A stretch of 64,000 bases of DNA from Alnus glutinosa (Eukaryota; Streptophyta; Magnoliopsida; Fagales; Betulaceae): NCBI RefSeq assembly GCF_958979055.1, contig NC_084889.1, positions 8,053,761 to 8,117,760 on the forward strand. Reading direction: 5' to 3'. Made by a program: the position numbers and the translations under genes. Every line of letters starts with the position of its first letter. Within the stretch, counting starts at the first letter, position 1. The notes under the pieces are model-generated. The model searched no databases. It was not told where the DNA came from and worked only from the letters and a program-made list of their open reading frames with translations. This document shows, in pieces, positions 1-11,330 of this stretch.

Positions 1-495
1 AACAAAAAAATAAGGACAAAAAATTGAAATGTAAGATTTGTATTTTTTGTATATTTTTCTCGGTTTCAATAAAACTAATAGGTATAGGAAGAAGTCACGA
101 CAAAATGATTTTTTTTTTTTTTTTTTTTCTTTTGACCGTCCTTCACATATATATATCATAAAAGAAAATACTTTTAGCACAAAATAAGCAATAATATATA
201 AATTAGAACACCAAATAAGGCAAAAAATGGAAATAGATGACAAACGAAAAAAAATGAAAATACTCATATAGTATAAAAATAATATTATTTTTCTTTTATT
301 GTATATTTTCTCCAATTACAATAAATTCAAAGCCTTATAGGTATAGGAAGAAGTCATGTCTAACATATATTCTTTTTCCTGAGATCCTTTGCACATATAA
401 CGTTAAAAAAAAAAAAAAAAAAAAACTACTTTTAGAACAGAAATAAAAATAATATATAAATTAGAACAGAAAATAAGGACAAAATATGAAAGAAT
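1..495. repeat. Two-copy tandem duplication, about 259-bp unit
   Basis: The phrase ataggtataggaagaagtca occurs near 79 and again near 339, and tataaattagaaca near 197 and 455, so two diverged copies lie head to tail with a spacing of 258-260 bases. Each copy holds a long A or T tract. No coding potential is visible. It may be the internal part of an old transposon cut by the window start. Confidence 0.6.
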
Positions 496-1022
496 AAGAA
501 AAACTGCAAAGAAAAGCAGAACATCATTCGTAGGGAACACAACAAAACACATTAAAAAAAAATTCATATAATTGTAAATCATATATATATATATAACATT
601 TTGGTTGATCAGATTTGAAGACGAACTCCAAGGGGCAGTAGATAGTTTTGAATTTTATACAGAAAACGATTTTGTAAAGGGTTATGATTTTGAGAGTGCA
701 GTAAACAATTACAGTTATTATGAAACACTACGTTTTAGTTTTAGTTAGTTTATAGGAAAAAATAACTAATGCATAATGAGTTGGCTACTGTATGTTTAAC
801 ACCAAAATAAGGTTCAATTTTTATTTTTTTTTTTAGAGAAAAAACTGGGATTCAATTTTTATTTAACATGCAAATAGGGATTGAGTTTACTATTACATTT
901 TAACACAAACTTAAACTCACCGTTTAACTTAAAATGAACACTTGGAAGCATTTTAATATGCCACTTGTCTGAATGTTATGCAATCTTCTAAATAATTCTC
1001 CTATTATATATATATATATATA

Positions 1023-1200
1023 GAGAAATGATCCATACACTCATTTCTTACAACAGTTCCACAATAAGCTGATGTGGCTGGTAATATTTTATTACTTTTT
1101 TTGTTTTGTTTTGTTTTCTTTTTGTAAAAAAGTGATAAAATATTACCAGCCACATCAGCTTGTTGTGGGACTGTTGTGAAAAATGAGTGTAGGAATCATT

Positions 1201-1204
<4 letters not shown>
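1023..1204. mobile_element. Fold-back MITE, 182 bp
   Basis: The first ~70 bases, starting gagaaatgat, are nearly the reverse complement of the last ~70, ending atcatttctc. The centre is a T-rich loop. The element sits between (TA)n tracts, so a TA target duplication cannot be separated from the microsatellite. The family is not identified. A short minus-strand open frame across it is a by-product of the inverted repeat. Confidence 0.75.
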
Positions 1205-1239
<35 letters not shown>

Positions 1240-3267
1240 GGATAATGTTAAAATTACAACAAATGCACTACTTGTTGTAATGTTACAAATATTGTCCATT
1301 AATTTTCTTTTTACCGTTGGATATTAAGTCATATTCAAGACTTTTTCTGTTACCGTTTGACATTAAGTCAAAATCATGAGTTTTATGAAAAAATATCTTC
1401 TTACGTTTTTATCACTTATCATTAACTCATGACTCATGAGCCTTAAAGTTTTTAACCTTTGGTCATCAAATCATTTTAACAGTTGGTTATTTAATAAGTT
1501 TTGTAATGGTCTTTAAGATAAAATCTGATGCCCACTCTTGCTTTATGTTTCTTGAGCCTTAAAGAAAAATTTGTTTTTATTGCCTTTGCTTTTCGAATCA
1601 GCCTTTCCCTAGACTTGCTGTCTAGTATTAGTTTTTTAATTATATTTTTCTTTGCTTTCCAAAGTGTATATATACCCGTAGCCTACCAAAGAATTCAGAA
1701 CACTGTACAGAGTGTTGCAAAAGACTTCAAGGCATAAGGCCATATATTATAGCATTAGTTCTTTTACAAAGAAAATTATTTTTCAAAGTCCATTATCCAC
1801 TTTAATCAAAGGGTTCTTCTATTTAATATTTGTTATTGGAAATGTGTTCTTGATGAATAGATGTTATAGTCTAATCCTGAGAGGTTGCGTGTCAAAAGAT
1901 TCAATTACATTGAGTTATACATTTCGGGAGGGCATGAGTTTTGGTCATTTCGTCACCTAGACCAACACATTGCAGGTTTTAGAAATCTTACCCGTGGCTC
2001 GTCTACAGTGAACATTATCCGCTGGGTATCGGGTTTTGCGGGGCAGATATTGCGGGTTGGCAGATCGGATCGGGTATTGTGGGTTGGGCGTCCCTTTCCC
2101 TCAAACCGATTCAAATTACTTATTGTGTGCCTGTCTGAACCAAACGGCATCATTTTAATCATTGCCTAGTTGTTATAGAGGCAACCAATACAAAAACAAA
2201 GAAGAAGGAAAACTTCATAAAAAGAAGAAGAAGAAAGACATGTCAAAGGCTGCTTGGATGACAATTGATGGGAAAGACAAAGCAGACTCAAGAATCTCGT
2301 CAAAACAGCATTTGCTTTTGTAAACTCAAAAATTATTATCTACCCCTTAACTAAGCCAAGCTATGAGCACATAAGAAAACTTCACTACTTACCAGTTAAC
2401 GAAAATGAGTGCCGCAAAGTTAGGAAAATTATTCCAAGCTTAAAAGGAGGCTGAGCGAGTGAGCTGCGCTGAGGAGTGAGGGCCTAAGATTGAACGAAAA
2501 TGAAAAAAGAAGAAAGAAAGAAGAACAAAATTGAAGAAACCAAAATGAGCGGCGCTAAGAGGAGAGGGGTGAGGCTGTGACTTGTAAGGGGTGCGGCCCA
2601 GGGTTAGGAACTTAGGGTTTTTTAAGGTTAAAAATGCGGGACAGGTACTTGAAATTTTAAAAAACTGATATCCGTGACCCGCCCCGCACCGCACAGATAG
2701 TCCACTTGCTTATCCGGACCCACGATTTTAACACTAAAATTCGGACTTAGCGGGTCGGGACGGGGAGAGTATTGCGGGTTTGGACGGGTTTTGTCCACTC
2801 CCAGAGTCTTAGGCTTGTCTAGTCCACTGCAAATTATTACATCAAACTCAGGGTTATTATTCCTTCATATCGAAGAAATCCACTATTTTTTTTTTTTTTT
2901 TTTTTAACGAAGGAATATAATATCCCTTAATCCTTTTTTTACTCACCACAATGCTTTTCTTTTTTGAATATGCTAGCCATAGTGCCATACGGTTAGCTTA
3001 TGGGCTGTAGCACTTCTCTCCCTAACTTAAGTAAACACACCCTTATTTTCTCCACTGTCGGAGGCTCTTCTGCCAGTCATGGGCCGAGGGCACTCTAATG
3101 GTTCTTTTATTGTTTTTGCTGGTGATCATTGGCCCACTCCGAAAGTGCGAAATCTGGATCTATCAGGGCCCTTCCACGGCCTAATCCAATGACTTTTAAG
3201 TGCTTTAAACACACGTACACACACCAAAAGTGAGAAACGAAAGGAACGTGTGTGCCGTTAAAAGTCT
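1205..3267. other. Intergenic, no gene recognised
   Basis: Short open frames occur, but none shows a conserved motif. Bases 2000-2100 and 2740-2800 have runs rich in cgggt and gggtt, like the noncoding ends of plant hAT-type elements. I could not define boundaries. A sequence near 2905-2975 resembles the site where the first Copia element inserted (10770-10797 joined to 16452-16500), so it is probably a dispersed repeat. Confidence 0.4.
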
Positions 3268-3760
3268 CACATTGCCAATGTATGCTTGAGTTGCGAGTTT
3301 TATAAGCCTTAAGCAAACCTCTAATCTTAAGGTACCTTTTGTGGAAGAGTAAGGCTTAATAGACTTTATCATGGTATCAGAATTTCAAAGCCTTGGACAA
3401 TGTTGGGCCTTCCCTCATTTTGTATACATGTTTGGACAATAGTGCTATACGTGAGGCGACGTGTTAAGAGTCTCACATTGCCAATGTATGCTTGAATTGT
3501 GGGTTTTATAAGCCTTAAGCAAACTTCTTCCCTTAAGGTGCCGAAGGTCTTGAGCTTGAACCTTGACTCCGTCATTTACCTCCCATTTCAATTAAATATT
3601 CAACATGTTGAGCCTCACCTATTAAAAGAAAATCTGAGCCCACACGCGAGGGAGAGTGTTAAAGTATTGATTAAGTGTTTTATAAGCCTTGAGCAAGCAT
3701 CTTCCCTTAAGGTACATTTTGTGGAAGAATGAGGCTCAATAGACTTTATCATGTGCAACT
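3268..3760 (+). repeat. LTR-derived fragments repeated at about 200-bp spacing
   Basis: The phrase tctcacattgccaatgtatg occurs at 3268 and 3469, each followed by a ttttataagccttaagcaa segment. A third, partial copy of that second part lies near 3675. The copies near 3355 and 3740 end in agactttatcatg, and the first continues as tggtatcag, the usual initiator-tRNA primer-binding start beside plant LTRs. This is probably debris of a short LTR element or TRIM. No ORF belongs to it. Confidence 0.5.
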
Positions 3761-3961
3761 CTTCAAAGTGTGTTAAGAGAAAAAAGCCCAAGGTGAAGAC
3801 GTTTGAGGCAAAGAAACCCTACCAATTTTGTAACTCGTCTCATATCGAAAAGATGAGTAACTCACGTAGAGTAACTGGTTTATAAAAACAATCACTAAAT
3901 AAAATTAGACTTTATAAAAAATTCTAGAAAAACTTTACATTGACTAGTCTTGTTTGAGGAA

Positions 3962-4717
3962 TAATGCTACGGAGAAGCATTCTCTCCGTAAATCATCCTG
4001 CTTTTTGCTGGTCAACCCAACCCGGGTTAACCAGCCTATTAAAAAAATATATATATACAAAAAAGAAAAGAAACAAATGTGCGTACTGGCCGTCCACCAT
4101 TTTTCATTTTCATTTTCCCTCTTCTCTTTCTCCCCCAAATTTTTTTTCCCTCCGCCCTCTCCCACCCACCACCAACTAACGCCGACCACCACCATCCAAT
4201 GCAGCCGGCCACCACGAAGCAACTCCGCTAGTCACCATCCACCATTTTCCCCCCTTTTCTCTCTCTCTCCCCCCTCTCCAACCCACCACCAAATATAGCT
4301 CTGGCCAGCACCGTTCAGTTCCTCCACCCACCACGAAGCAGTGCCGCCGCTCACCATCTGGTCAATCTCCTGTTTGGTCGCCTCTTCCCACTGAAGAAAA
4401 ATAAGTCACATGTATGTTTCTCTTTTGTTACTCTGCTTTTTTGGGTTCTCTCATCTAAGTTTTGCTTGGATTTGTTGGTTTTGGTGCTTGAGTTAGGTTA
4501 TGTATCCAATCGGCCATTTTACCTGTTCGTTTTGTGGGTGAGTTCTGCTGAATCGTTGGGATTTGGGTGGTGGTTCTATTAAATTTCTTGATTTCTTGTT
4601 GAGATTTGGTGGGTGTTTGAGGCTATGTTACCTCATTCCAACAAAAAAAATATATGAGAATGACAAAGAAACTTTTCCTGTCTCGCATTGTAAAATTTTG
4701 TAATGATAGTGAATCAT
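3962..4717 (+). repeat. Left terminal inverted repeat arm
   Basis: It is homologous in reverse to 7295-7944. Shared stretches include ctctgcttttttgggttctc near 4430 (reverse complement near 7595) and tggtggttctattaaatttc near 4567 (reverse complement near 7425). An extra stretch of ~120 bases near 3985-4105, absent from the other arm, accounts for the length difference. Confidence 0.75.
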
Positions 4718-5139
4718 GATGGTGGTGGTTTTTTTGATCTTTTGATAGCCATTCTTGAGGGAGCAATGAAGTTGTTGGGTTCTTCTAGGGAGAGGACAAA
4801 GAGGACATAAATGGTGGTGTGAAGGGCTGAGGGTGGTGGGTTTTATTGATTTCATTTAAATTTGACACCCATCTGTGTACTTGCGTTTGATGGGTACGTG
4901 GGGTTTGGAAGTTCTGGAATTATCTTTTTCTCATCCTGTAGTAGAACCGTAGAGGAATGCTTAGTTTCCTTTTCACTATACGTTTTACTATACATTGTAA
5001 ATGGTTTATGAACCATGTCGTGAAGCTTCATGTAGGTGACTCATTTGAGAGATGGTTTTTATTCAAACCTTTTGTCTACCATCGTAGATGTGAGTTTTTG
5101 CAGAATTCTGTGATTACTTGGAACTTGAGATTTTGGTTT

Positions 5140-5420
5140 GTTGAATTTGCTAGGCTAATGTTTGATAGAATGCCAAAGCAAGACTCGATTAGGTAGTTTA
5201 GCTGTTGCTAGTGAAGGAGAGGAATATGATTTCCTGGAATTCAATGATAACTAGGAATGCACAATTCTAAAGATTAGCTTAATGTTCCATAGGATTTTTT
5301 CAGGAAAATGCTTGCTATAGACTTCTCCTGGAACACAATGATTGACACATGGCAAGATGAAAGATGCCTATCATTTGTTTAAATCAGATGCCAAAATAGG
5401 ATGCAGTGGGTGTGAAAAAT
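5140..5420 (+). pseudogene. Captured PPR gene fragment inside the long-TIR element
   Basis: Bases 5149-5190 translate to ARLMFDRMPKQDSI, followed in another frame by KERNMISWNSMITRN (from about 5213) and then DFSWNTMI (about 5317) and NQMPK-DAV (about 5385). These are the repeated helical signatures of plant P/PLS-class pentatricopeptide proteins, which bind organellar RNA. The reading frame changes and stops (for example after DSIR) show that it is broken. It lies between the two inverted arms, so it looks carried by the transposon. The parent gene is not in the window. Confidence 0.7.
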
Positions 5421-6953
5421 TAGGCAGTTTTGGTGTTGTATCTTTTTGGGTGAATTTTGTTGATGTTTTTGAGCTTGCAATTGACGTAATTTTGTTGGTA
5501 CTTGTAAATTTATAATAGGTGTCAGGTGTTGTACCATGTACAAAAAACAATTGGTGTTCTTTATAGATAAGAGTTACGTTATATGGATGCAATCTTCCAA
5601 TGGTATTGTCATTATGTGTGGAAATGGTTTTGGTTAACTTACCAAAACACAAGGCTGTGTATTAATTTATAGAGTTTAGTTACAAAACATAGTGTAAAAC
5701 GTATACATCTGTTGTACAGTTTGCATTTACAGATAAACAAGATAATGATGCAAAGTCTTACATTCATCTACAATTGATCAACCACCTCTTATCTTGATCA
5801 AACAGTTTTGAATCATTGCATTTCATAGGCAGTTGTGGCTCCTTATCTTCTGTTATCTTGAGGTTCATAAGTCCTTCTGCATAATCATCTTGAGTGACCA
5901 CACTGACCACCCATCTTTCTTACAATTTGATTCAAGACAAAAGTAACAACTCAATTTACAGGGGGAATCATCCCCTTCAAGACCGATTCTGTTACAACAA
6001 CTACAAATCCATCATTAATGCAGCCAGATCTTGTGAAGCTGCTAATCGTGGGGCTTTCATTAATATATCAGTCGTCTGAGTGTGGATAATAGTTTTTTTT
6101 TTTTAACCATAAGGTGGTAGTATTCCTAGACAGCCTGTAATAATTTCCAACAAAGAGTAGTTTTTTTATAGCAATATACAAATGATGTCTCTGTTGGAAT
6201 GATTGTAAATTTGTAACTTTTTGCAAGACTTGCAACGGTATATACATAATTGCATGTTTATCTGCTCATCAAAATCTCGATATTTACTCGATTTGCTTCT
6301 ACCAGATAAGTACTCTACTGCAAACACTGTAACCTTTGACGATCATTCTCCCAAAAACTACAAGAAAATTGAAATCGAAACAAATCAACTCCATTACTTG
6401 AGTATCAACTTTAAAGTATTCTACAAACAAGAAGAAACTAACAAACAATTACAAAACCCACCAACATACTACAACACCAAGTTTAAAGTATTCACCATAT
6501 ATCCATGTTAAATTGCCAAGATAAAGTGCACAACTGATGCAGCAAAAAAAATGAAAAAAAAAAAAAAAAAAAAAAACTGAAATTTACTAGAAAAGGCATG
6601 AACTAAATTATGAAAGAATCTACGGTATGAAAAGTTCATTAAGAACAATGGCAACACAAAATGGGACAAGCTACCGGTACATATAAAAATCTACAAATTA
6701 CAACATAAAAAGATATTCACTTGTCCATACAACACAAAAAAAAATTGTCAAAACAACAAAATACATTGTAACTTGCATTCCTTCCATTACACTTATTCCA
6801 TTTACTGTTCCAATAACTCAGGTGGCCATATATCCTGCAAAATTGTGAGCAAGATTTTAGATAATACAAGCCAACTTCTTTTAAATCTCATTAAGATGAA
6901 ACAAAAGTGTTGCGTAAAATTTACTAATGAGAGATGAAGAGTCTAACAAATCA

Positions 6954-7340
6954 TTTCTTGTCCAGATAACATGGATATGATTACTATCATGACAAAATTT
7001 TACATTGTAAGTGAGACAAGAAAATTTTATTCGTCACTCTCAGCTATTTATTGAATCCTATACAATTTGGCAAATAGACAATGTCACAAACACCTAATTT
7101 TACTACACATTTCTTGTCCACATAAACTGGATATGATTCACTGTCATTATAAAATTTTACACTGCAAGTGAGACAGGAAAAAATTATTCGTCATTCTCAG
7201 GTATTTATTGAATCCCATACAATTTGGCAAATAGACAATGTCACAAACACCCAATTTTAAAAACCACTTCCTGTCTAGATCACCTGGATATGATTCACTA
7301 TCATTACAAAATTTTACAATGCAAGTGAGACAAAAAGTTT
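6954..7340. repeat. Sub-terminal tandem repeat, about 155-160-bp unit, 2.5 copies
   Basis: The block ctggatatgatt...ttttaca...gtgagaca recurs near 6960, 7125 and 7285. Between copies lie the conserved phrases atttattgaatcc and acaatttggcaaatagacaa. The last copy runs into the right inverted arm. Sub-terminal repeats of this kind are common in large non-autonomous DNA transposons. Confidence 0.65.
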
Positions 7341-7944
7341 CTTCGTCATTCTCATATATTTTTTGTTGGAATGAAGTGACATAGCCTTAAACACTCACCA
7401 AATCTCAACAAGAAATCAAGAAATTTAATAGAACCACCACCCAAATCCCAACGATTCAGTAGAACTCACCCACAAAACGAACAGACAAAGCCCACCCACA
7501 TCCACAATACAAACAAGTAATGGCTGATTGGATACGCAACCTAACTCAAGCACCAAAATCAACAAATCCAAGCAAAACTTAGATGCGAGAACCCAAAAAA
7601 GCAGAGTAGCAAAGGGGTAACATACATGTGACTTATTTTCTTTCGGTGGGAAGAGCGACCAAACAGGGATATTGACCGGATGGTGGGCGGCGGCACTGCT
7701 TCGTGGTGGGCGGAGGAACTAAACGGTGCTGGCCAAAGCTGTATTTGGTGGTGGGTTGGAGAGGGGGGAGAGAGAAAGAGGGGAAAAATGGTGGATGGTG
7801 ACTAGTGACTTGCGGAGCTGCGTTGTGGTGGCCGGTTGCTTTGGATGATGGTGGTCGGCGCTAGGTGGTCGTGGGTGGGAGAGGGCGGAGGGAAAAAAAT
7901 TTGGGGGAGAGAGAGAAGAGGGAATGCTTATCTGTAACATTGGA
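7295..7944 (-). repeat. Right terminal inverted repeat arm
   Basis: It is the reverse-complement partner of 3962-4717. In the last 200 bases it matches base by base over long tracts, for example the gtgctggccaaagctgtatt region near 7722 against 4297-4316. Open frames across both arms (proline, serine and histidine rich) are low-complexity shadows. Confidence 0.75.
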
Positions 7945-8321
7945 CTTATTTGTCAAAGACATGTACAGAACATAGTGAGTTGTTAATTTTGAAATTAATA
8001 AAAAATAATGATGTGATATAAAGTAAAAGGAATTTGTATAGAAAAGTGAAAAAGTTTTGTATTGTAGTGAATTTTTTTATTTGAATAGTAATAAAAAATT
8101 ATTTATATGATATAAAAAGTAAAAAAAGTAAGAATATTTTGATGTTGATTAATATTAAAAAATAAGAAAAAGTAAAAAAAAAAAAAAAAAAAAAAAAGTA
8201 CATAAGTAGTAGTCAACACTTGTTAACTAGTATTCTGTTCCGGTGCTCGGCAAACAAGGTAATTTTACTCCTTTTTTGAGTGATAACAGCTAACGCTTTT
8301 TTCCTCGTAATTATTACAGCT
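7945..8321. other. AT-rich spacer upstream of the LRR paralog
   Basis: The stretch is mostly A and T, with a 24-base A tract near 8176-8198. Nothing coding is seen. Similarity to the other LRR gene's upstream region begins only at about 8322, so the duplication breakpoint lies near the right edge of this spacer. Confidence 0.6.
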
Positions 8322-8689
8322 TTGGTCTCTATGATGGTCAGTCTTTGGCAGTTGCAGACAAGCAGTCCAGTCAACTCCACCCTCCACGACACGCCAACAA
8401 TCTTCTTCTACGTCCCAATTTCCCACAAATTTCCTTGCCTTCAAACCAACCCAATAGGCCAATACCATCACCCAACACGCCAATCTCTCTTCCTTTTATA
8501 CTCAAACAAGACACCTCTCTCACTCTCACTCTCTCTTCAACTGTTGTACTTCTATTCTCCTTTCTCATATCTTTGCCTTCCATCTTCAGTACCTGAAACC
8601 AAACAATTATATATTGTATTAGTCCATACATGCATACATATTTGTGATACAAAAAGAACTGCAGAATATCTCCCCATCAAGCAGCTAAA

Positions 8690-10612
8690 ATGAACAGGTA
8701 TGAGCACAGCACTCCTCTACTCCATTTCTGCTTATTTTTCTTCTTGTTATGTCCTCTGGTCTTCTCTCAACTACCCTCGAACCAAAGAACCACCATGATC
8801 AATATTCTTTCTGAGGCCCTGATCAACAACACAGATTTATCATGGGACGTTACCACAGACCCATGTTCATGGAATGGAGTTACGTGCAGCCCTGGGAACC
8901 TTTCCATTACCGAAATCTCTCTATCTGGGTTTTCCCTCTCCTCCTCAGATTTTCTACCTCTTCTTTGCCAGATAGATTCTTTGGTGAGTCTTGACCTCTC
9001 CAACAACAGTCTGGCCTCAATCCCAGATGGGTTTATCACAGATTGTGGTAAGATTGGAGGGCTGCAGCTCTTGACTATTAGCAGAAACCGGTTAGATGGT
9101 CCTCTGCCTACTTTTCATGGTTTTGTTGGGTTGCAGTTCTTAGACTTGTCTTTCAATTCCTTGAGTGGAAACATAAGTTTACAGTTAGAAGGATTGGTTG
9201 CCCTGAAAAGTTTGAATCTTAGTGTCAACCTTTTCAATGGCCTCATTCCTACCAACCTTGGGAAAGCTATGGCTTTGGAGCAGCTTCAGCTCTCAAAGAA
9301 TTCCTTCCAAGGTGGAATCCCTGATCAAATCATCGATTACCAAAATTTGACTCTGGTTGACTTTAGTGCAAATCATCTTTCTGGCCCTGTTCCTGATAGA
9401 ATTGGAGACCTCTCTAAGTTGGAAGTTTTGATTCTATCTGCCAATGTCTTTAGCGGGAAAATCCCAGAAACCCTATCAAGTATCAAAAGCCTTTCACGTT
9501 TTGCAGCCTATCAAAACAAGTTTGAAGGTACGATTCCTAGTGGACTTACAAGATTCCTCAAGAACTTGGACCTTACTTATAATAAGTTAACTGGGTCGAT
9601 TCCTTCAGACATGTTAGCACCATCAAATTTGCAGACTGTAGATTTGTCTTATAATTTGTTAACGGGACCGGTACCGCCAAACATATCTCCAAGCATGGTC
9701 AGGTTGAGATTGGGGAGCAATTCGCTTAATGGGACAATCCCTTCAACATTTGGAACACTTGAGAAATTGATGTACTTGGAGCTGGAAAACAATAGCTTGA
9801 CCGGGTCGGTACCTCCGGAGTTGGGTTCTTGCCGGAATTTGATGTTGTTGAATCTGGCAGGGAATAAACTGAATGGTGCATTGCCGGGACAGTTGGGTGG
9901 ACTTAGCCAACTTCAAGTTATGAAGCTTCAGTCGAACAAGCTGGTTGGAGAAATCCCAGTTGAAATTATCCAACTACAGAAATTGTTAACACTGAACATC
10001 AGCTGGAATTCGCTGAATGGTTCAATACCTTCTACGATTTCAAGCTTGCAAAGCCTTACTTACCTGCACTTACAAAATAACAATCTCAGTGGTCCAATAG
10101 CACCCACCATTGTCAACATGGATTCTCTGTTAGAACTCCAGCTTGGAGGAAATCAACTTAGCGGTAAGATTCCAAGTATGCCAGTAAAGTTGCAGATTGC
10201 TTTAAATCTCAGCACCAACCTCCTTGTAGGGCCTATTCCAAAACGTCTTTTACAACTTACTGCATTAGAAGTCTTGGATCTCTCAAACAATAGTTTGTCA
10301 GGAGAGATACCAACAGGTCTGACCCAAATGGCATCCTTGACAAAGTTGCTCCTTTCTAACAACCAGCTCTCTGGAATTATTCCAAAGTCAAATTCATGGC
10401 TTACGTTTGATGCAAATGGAAATAAGGATCTTATTAACACTACAACATCAAACAGTACTTCACCAAAATCAGCCAAGAAGAGAAAATCGGTTACTGTAGC
10501 TTCGGTTATTGGGTTCGCTGTTGGGATGGGCATTGGCCTTGCTATATCAAACAATTTTTACAAGATTTTATGTAGCCTTCATAAAAAACTATGTAATCAC
10601 GGCAGGGATTAG
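8690..10612 (+). CDS. Kinase-less LRR receptor-like protein, truncated paralog of the LRR-RLK at 42230-39222
   Basis: This is one open frame of 640 aa. It has an N-terminal signal peptide (LLHFCLFFFLLCPLVFS), an LRR N-terminal cap with the DPCSWNGVTC motif near residue 60, about twenty plant-type leucine-rich repeats with LxxLxLxxNxLxGxIP spacing, and a short hydrophobic segment near 600-620 (VASVIGFAVGMGIGLAI). Base-level similarity to the full receptor gene covers the leader from about 8322 and the coding region to about 10550, then stops abruptly in the membrane segment. The last ~20 codons come from unrelated sequence. The kinase domain is absent. The start matches the intact paralog. The product could sit in the plasma membrane as a receptor-like protein or decoy, or the copy may be an unexpressed pseudogene. 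The long undamaged frame argues for a recent duplication or for constraint. A Copia element starts 186 bases after the stop. Confidence 0.8.
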   Translation: MNRYEHSTPLLHFCLFFFLLCPLVFSQLPSNQRTTMINILSEALINNTDLSWDVTTDPCSWNGVTCSPGNLSITEISLSGFSLSSSDFLPLLCQIDSLVSLDLSNNSLASIPDGFITDCGKIGGLQLLTISRNRLDGPLPTFHGFVGLQFLDLSFNSLSGNISLQLEGLVALKSLNLSVNLFNGLIPTNLGKAMALEQLQLSKNSFQGGIPDQIIDYQNLTLVDFSANHLSGPVPDRIGDLSKLEVLILSANVFSGKIPETLSSIKSLSRFAAYQNKFEGTIPSGLTRFLKNLDLTYNKLTGSIPSDMLAPSNLQTVDLSYNLLTGPVPPNISPSMVRLRLGSNSLNGTIPSTFGTLEKLMYLELENNSLTGSVPPELGSCRNLMLLNLAGNKLNGALPGQLGGLSQLQVMKLQSNKLVGEIPVEIIQLQKLLTLNISWNSLNGSIPSTISSLQSLTYLHLQNNNLSGPIAPTIVNMDSLLELQLGGNQLSGKIPSMPVKLQIALNLSTNLLVGPIPKRLLQLTALEVLDLSNNSLSGEIPTGLTQMASLTKLLLSNNQLSGIIPKSNSWLTFDANGNKDLINTTTSNSTSPKSAKKRKSVTVASVIGFAVGMGIGLAISNNFYKILCSLHKKLCNHGRD

Positions 10613-10690
10613 AACCTACACTGGGTGAAGCAAAAGCTACTATCTATTGAGAAAGCCAAAACTGCTCTAATGACAATAATGGAGGCAAAT
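10552..10690 (-). mobile_element. Possible SINE-like insert at the truncation point of the LRR copy
   Basis: After homology to the full receptor ends, the minus strand reads agcagttttggctttctcaa and then gtaggttctaatccc. The second looks like a Pol III B box (one mismatch to GGTTCGAATCC) and the first is only loosely like an A box. No clear target duplication was found, so this is a weak call. The segment supplies the final codons and stop of the truncated LRR protein. Confidence 0.3.
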
Positions 10691-10797
10691 ACAATACAAT
10701 TGCAAGCCATTTTTCTTTTCAACAAACCATATATAGAGAATCTCCTAATCCTACTCTTTTTTCTTTTAAAATAAAGGAATATGATATATCTCTTAAT

Positions 10798-11102
10798 TGT
10801 TATGAATGCATTCATGCATTTGGTGGATGACCATTTAGTTTCATCTATTAGAATTCTACACATTCATGTCATCTTTTAGAATTCCATAACATTCATGTAA
10901 TACATTGATGTAGCCTTTTAATTCATGTCCTATCCTTTCCTATTCCTTAACCTCCCACTATGATTTTATGTCTATAAAAGGGAGTATTGGGTACTTTGTA
11001 AAACACACAATTATAAAGAAGAATCATACATAGTTCCTGAAGAACTAGTTTCATATTTACAATCTCTTATCTTGTCTTGTTATTTTCATTAATTTTACAA
11101 CA
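10798..11102 (+). repeat. 5' LTR of the first Copia element
   Basis: It spans TGTTATGAATG to TTTTACAACA, with a TATA-like tctataaaag at 10971-10980 that probably drives element transcription. It differs from the 3' LTR by three transitions or transversions, in catctattAgaattc, catgtcCtatcc and atgattTtatg. Confidence 0.95.
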
Positions 11103-11125
11103 CGTTATCAGCACGAAGCTCTAGC
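11103..11125 (+). promoter_or_regulatory. Candidate primer-binding site of the first Copia element
   Basis: The bases right after the 5' LTR read cgttatcagcacgaagctct. This is the right position for a tRNA primer site, but it is not the standard initiator-methionine complement TGGTATCAGAGC seen in the second Copia element of this window. Which tRNA pairs here is not determined. Confidence 0.5.
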
Positions 11126-11330
11126 CAATTGTTGTGTTCTTTTGATCTTCAACATCAAAAGCTATCTGTGGGATATTCTTCAATCATTGTAAGTCTCTTT
11201 AAGATTTAGTAATCTTATTATCTATTTTGTTAATTAACATTCTAACATATGCTTAGAAATTTTTATTGTTTTAAGAATCATATTAAAACATATGAATCTT
11301 ATGATCCATGTGCGATTAATATGAACTAAA

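Larger units (their letters stand above)
3958..7944. mobile_element. Long-TIR DNA transposon, probably a non-autonomous MULE (Pack-MULE type)
   Basis: Two arms of about 650-760 bases in inverted orientation bound the element: 3962-4717 and 7295-7944. The outer ends read aatgctacggagaagcatt on the left and, as reverse complement on the right, aatgttacagataagcatt. The flanks cttgtttga (3949-3957) and cttatttgt (7945-7953) match at 7 of 9 positions and could be a decayed 9-bp TSD. No transposase is visible inside. The interior holds a PPR gene fragment. Long TIRs, a ~9-bp TSD and captured host sequence fit Mutator-like elements, but the superfamily call is an inference. The arms are C/T-rich and run through a stretch that resembles a promoter, 5' leader and first intron. 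Confidence 0.6.

Noticed and set aside
4957-5196. 79-codon plus-strand frame as an intact small gene
   Set aside because: Only its end resembles a PPR motif, and the homology continues in other frames. It is a transposon-borne gene fragment.
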